The position numbers and the translations under genes were made by a program. From Lachnospiraceae bacterium (lineage in GTDB: Bacteria > Bacillota > Clostridia > Lachnospirales > Lachnospiraceae): a stretch of DNA of 6,007 nucleotides. The notes under the pieces were generated by a model, which searched no databases, was not told the DNA's origin, and saw nothing but the letters and a program-made list of their open reading frames with translations. The DNA lies in NCBI GenBank assembly GCA_017437205.1, contig JAFSBP010000206.1:1-6007 (forward strand), read 5' to 3'. Shown here piece after piece: positions 5,995 through 6,007 of the stretch; the stretch's first letter is position 1, and every line of letters starts with the position of its first letter.

Positions 5995-6007
5995 AAAAAA
6001 GCGGACA
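5994..6007 (-). terminator. Possible 3' half of a terminator of an upstream gene outside the window
   Basis: Read on the minus strand the window begins TGTCCGC followed by seven T, the shape of the descending arm and T tract of an intrinsic terminator. The matching arm (expected GCGGACA or similar) would lie beyond the right edge, so this cannot be confirmed here. Confidence 0.3.

Overview
The window looks like chromosomal DNA from an anaerobic Firmicute, most likely class Clostridia and plausibly Lachnospiraceae. This is inferred from the protein families (VanW-domain exported proteins, a B12-binding/DUF4080 radical SAM enzyme), strong AGGAGG-type ribosome binding sites and intermediate base composition. 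No taxonomic marker gene is present, so the family-level guess is soft. Every credible gene reads on the minus strand; I found no convincing plus-strand gene, RNA gene, mobile element or CRISPR array.

In the direction of transcription (right to left) the layout is as follows. (i) 5882-6007 is a non-coding leader with a perfect 12-bp inverted repeat enclosing smaller hairpins and two copies of an 8-mer. A seven-T run (minus strand) at its upstream edge may be the tail of a terminator belonging to a gene outside the window. (ii) 5881-3521 encodes a 786-residue fusion: a Cys-rich N-terminal DUF3786-like domain, a B12-binding-type Rossmann domain, a radical SAM core with CxxxCxxC, and a DUF4080-like C-terminus. 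(iii) 3524-3417 encodes a 35-residue single-span membrane peptide whose start overlaps the radical SAM stop (ATGA). (iv) 3260-3416 is intergenic, with an imperfect hairpin, a good extended -10 promoter and a short palindrome near the expected transcription start. (v) 3259-1646 encodes an exported VanW-domain protein with a Thr/Glu/Gly-rich repeat tail. (vi) 1301 to the left edge encodes a second, paralogous exported VanW protein, cut by the window.

The two VanW genes probably share a transcript starting near 3296, and the radical SAM gene and the small membrane peptide form a separate translationally coupled pair. The functional link between the two pairs, if any, is unknown. The most notable observations are: an in-frame TAA replacing a Glu codon inside a 10-residue tandem repeat, with 95 more open codons of the same kind of tail after it; the DUF3786/radical SAM fusion; the ATGA-coupled micro-protein; and a run of nine G inside the most conserved VanW motif of the second paralogue.
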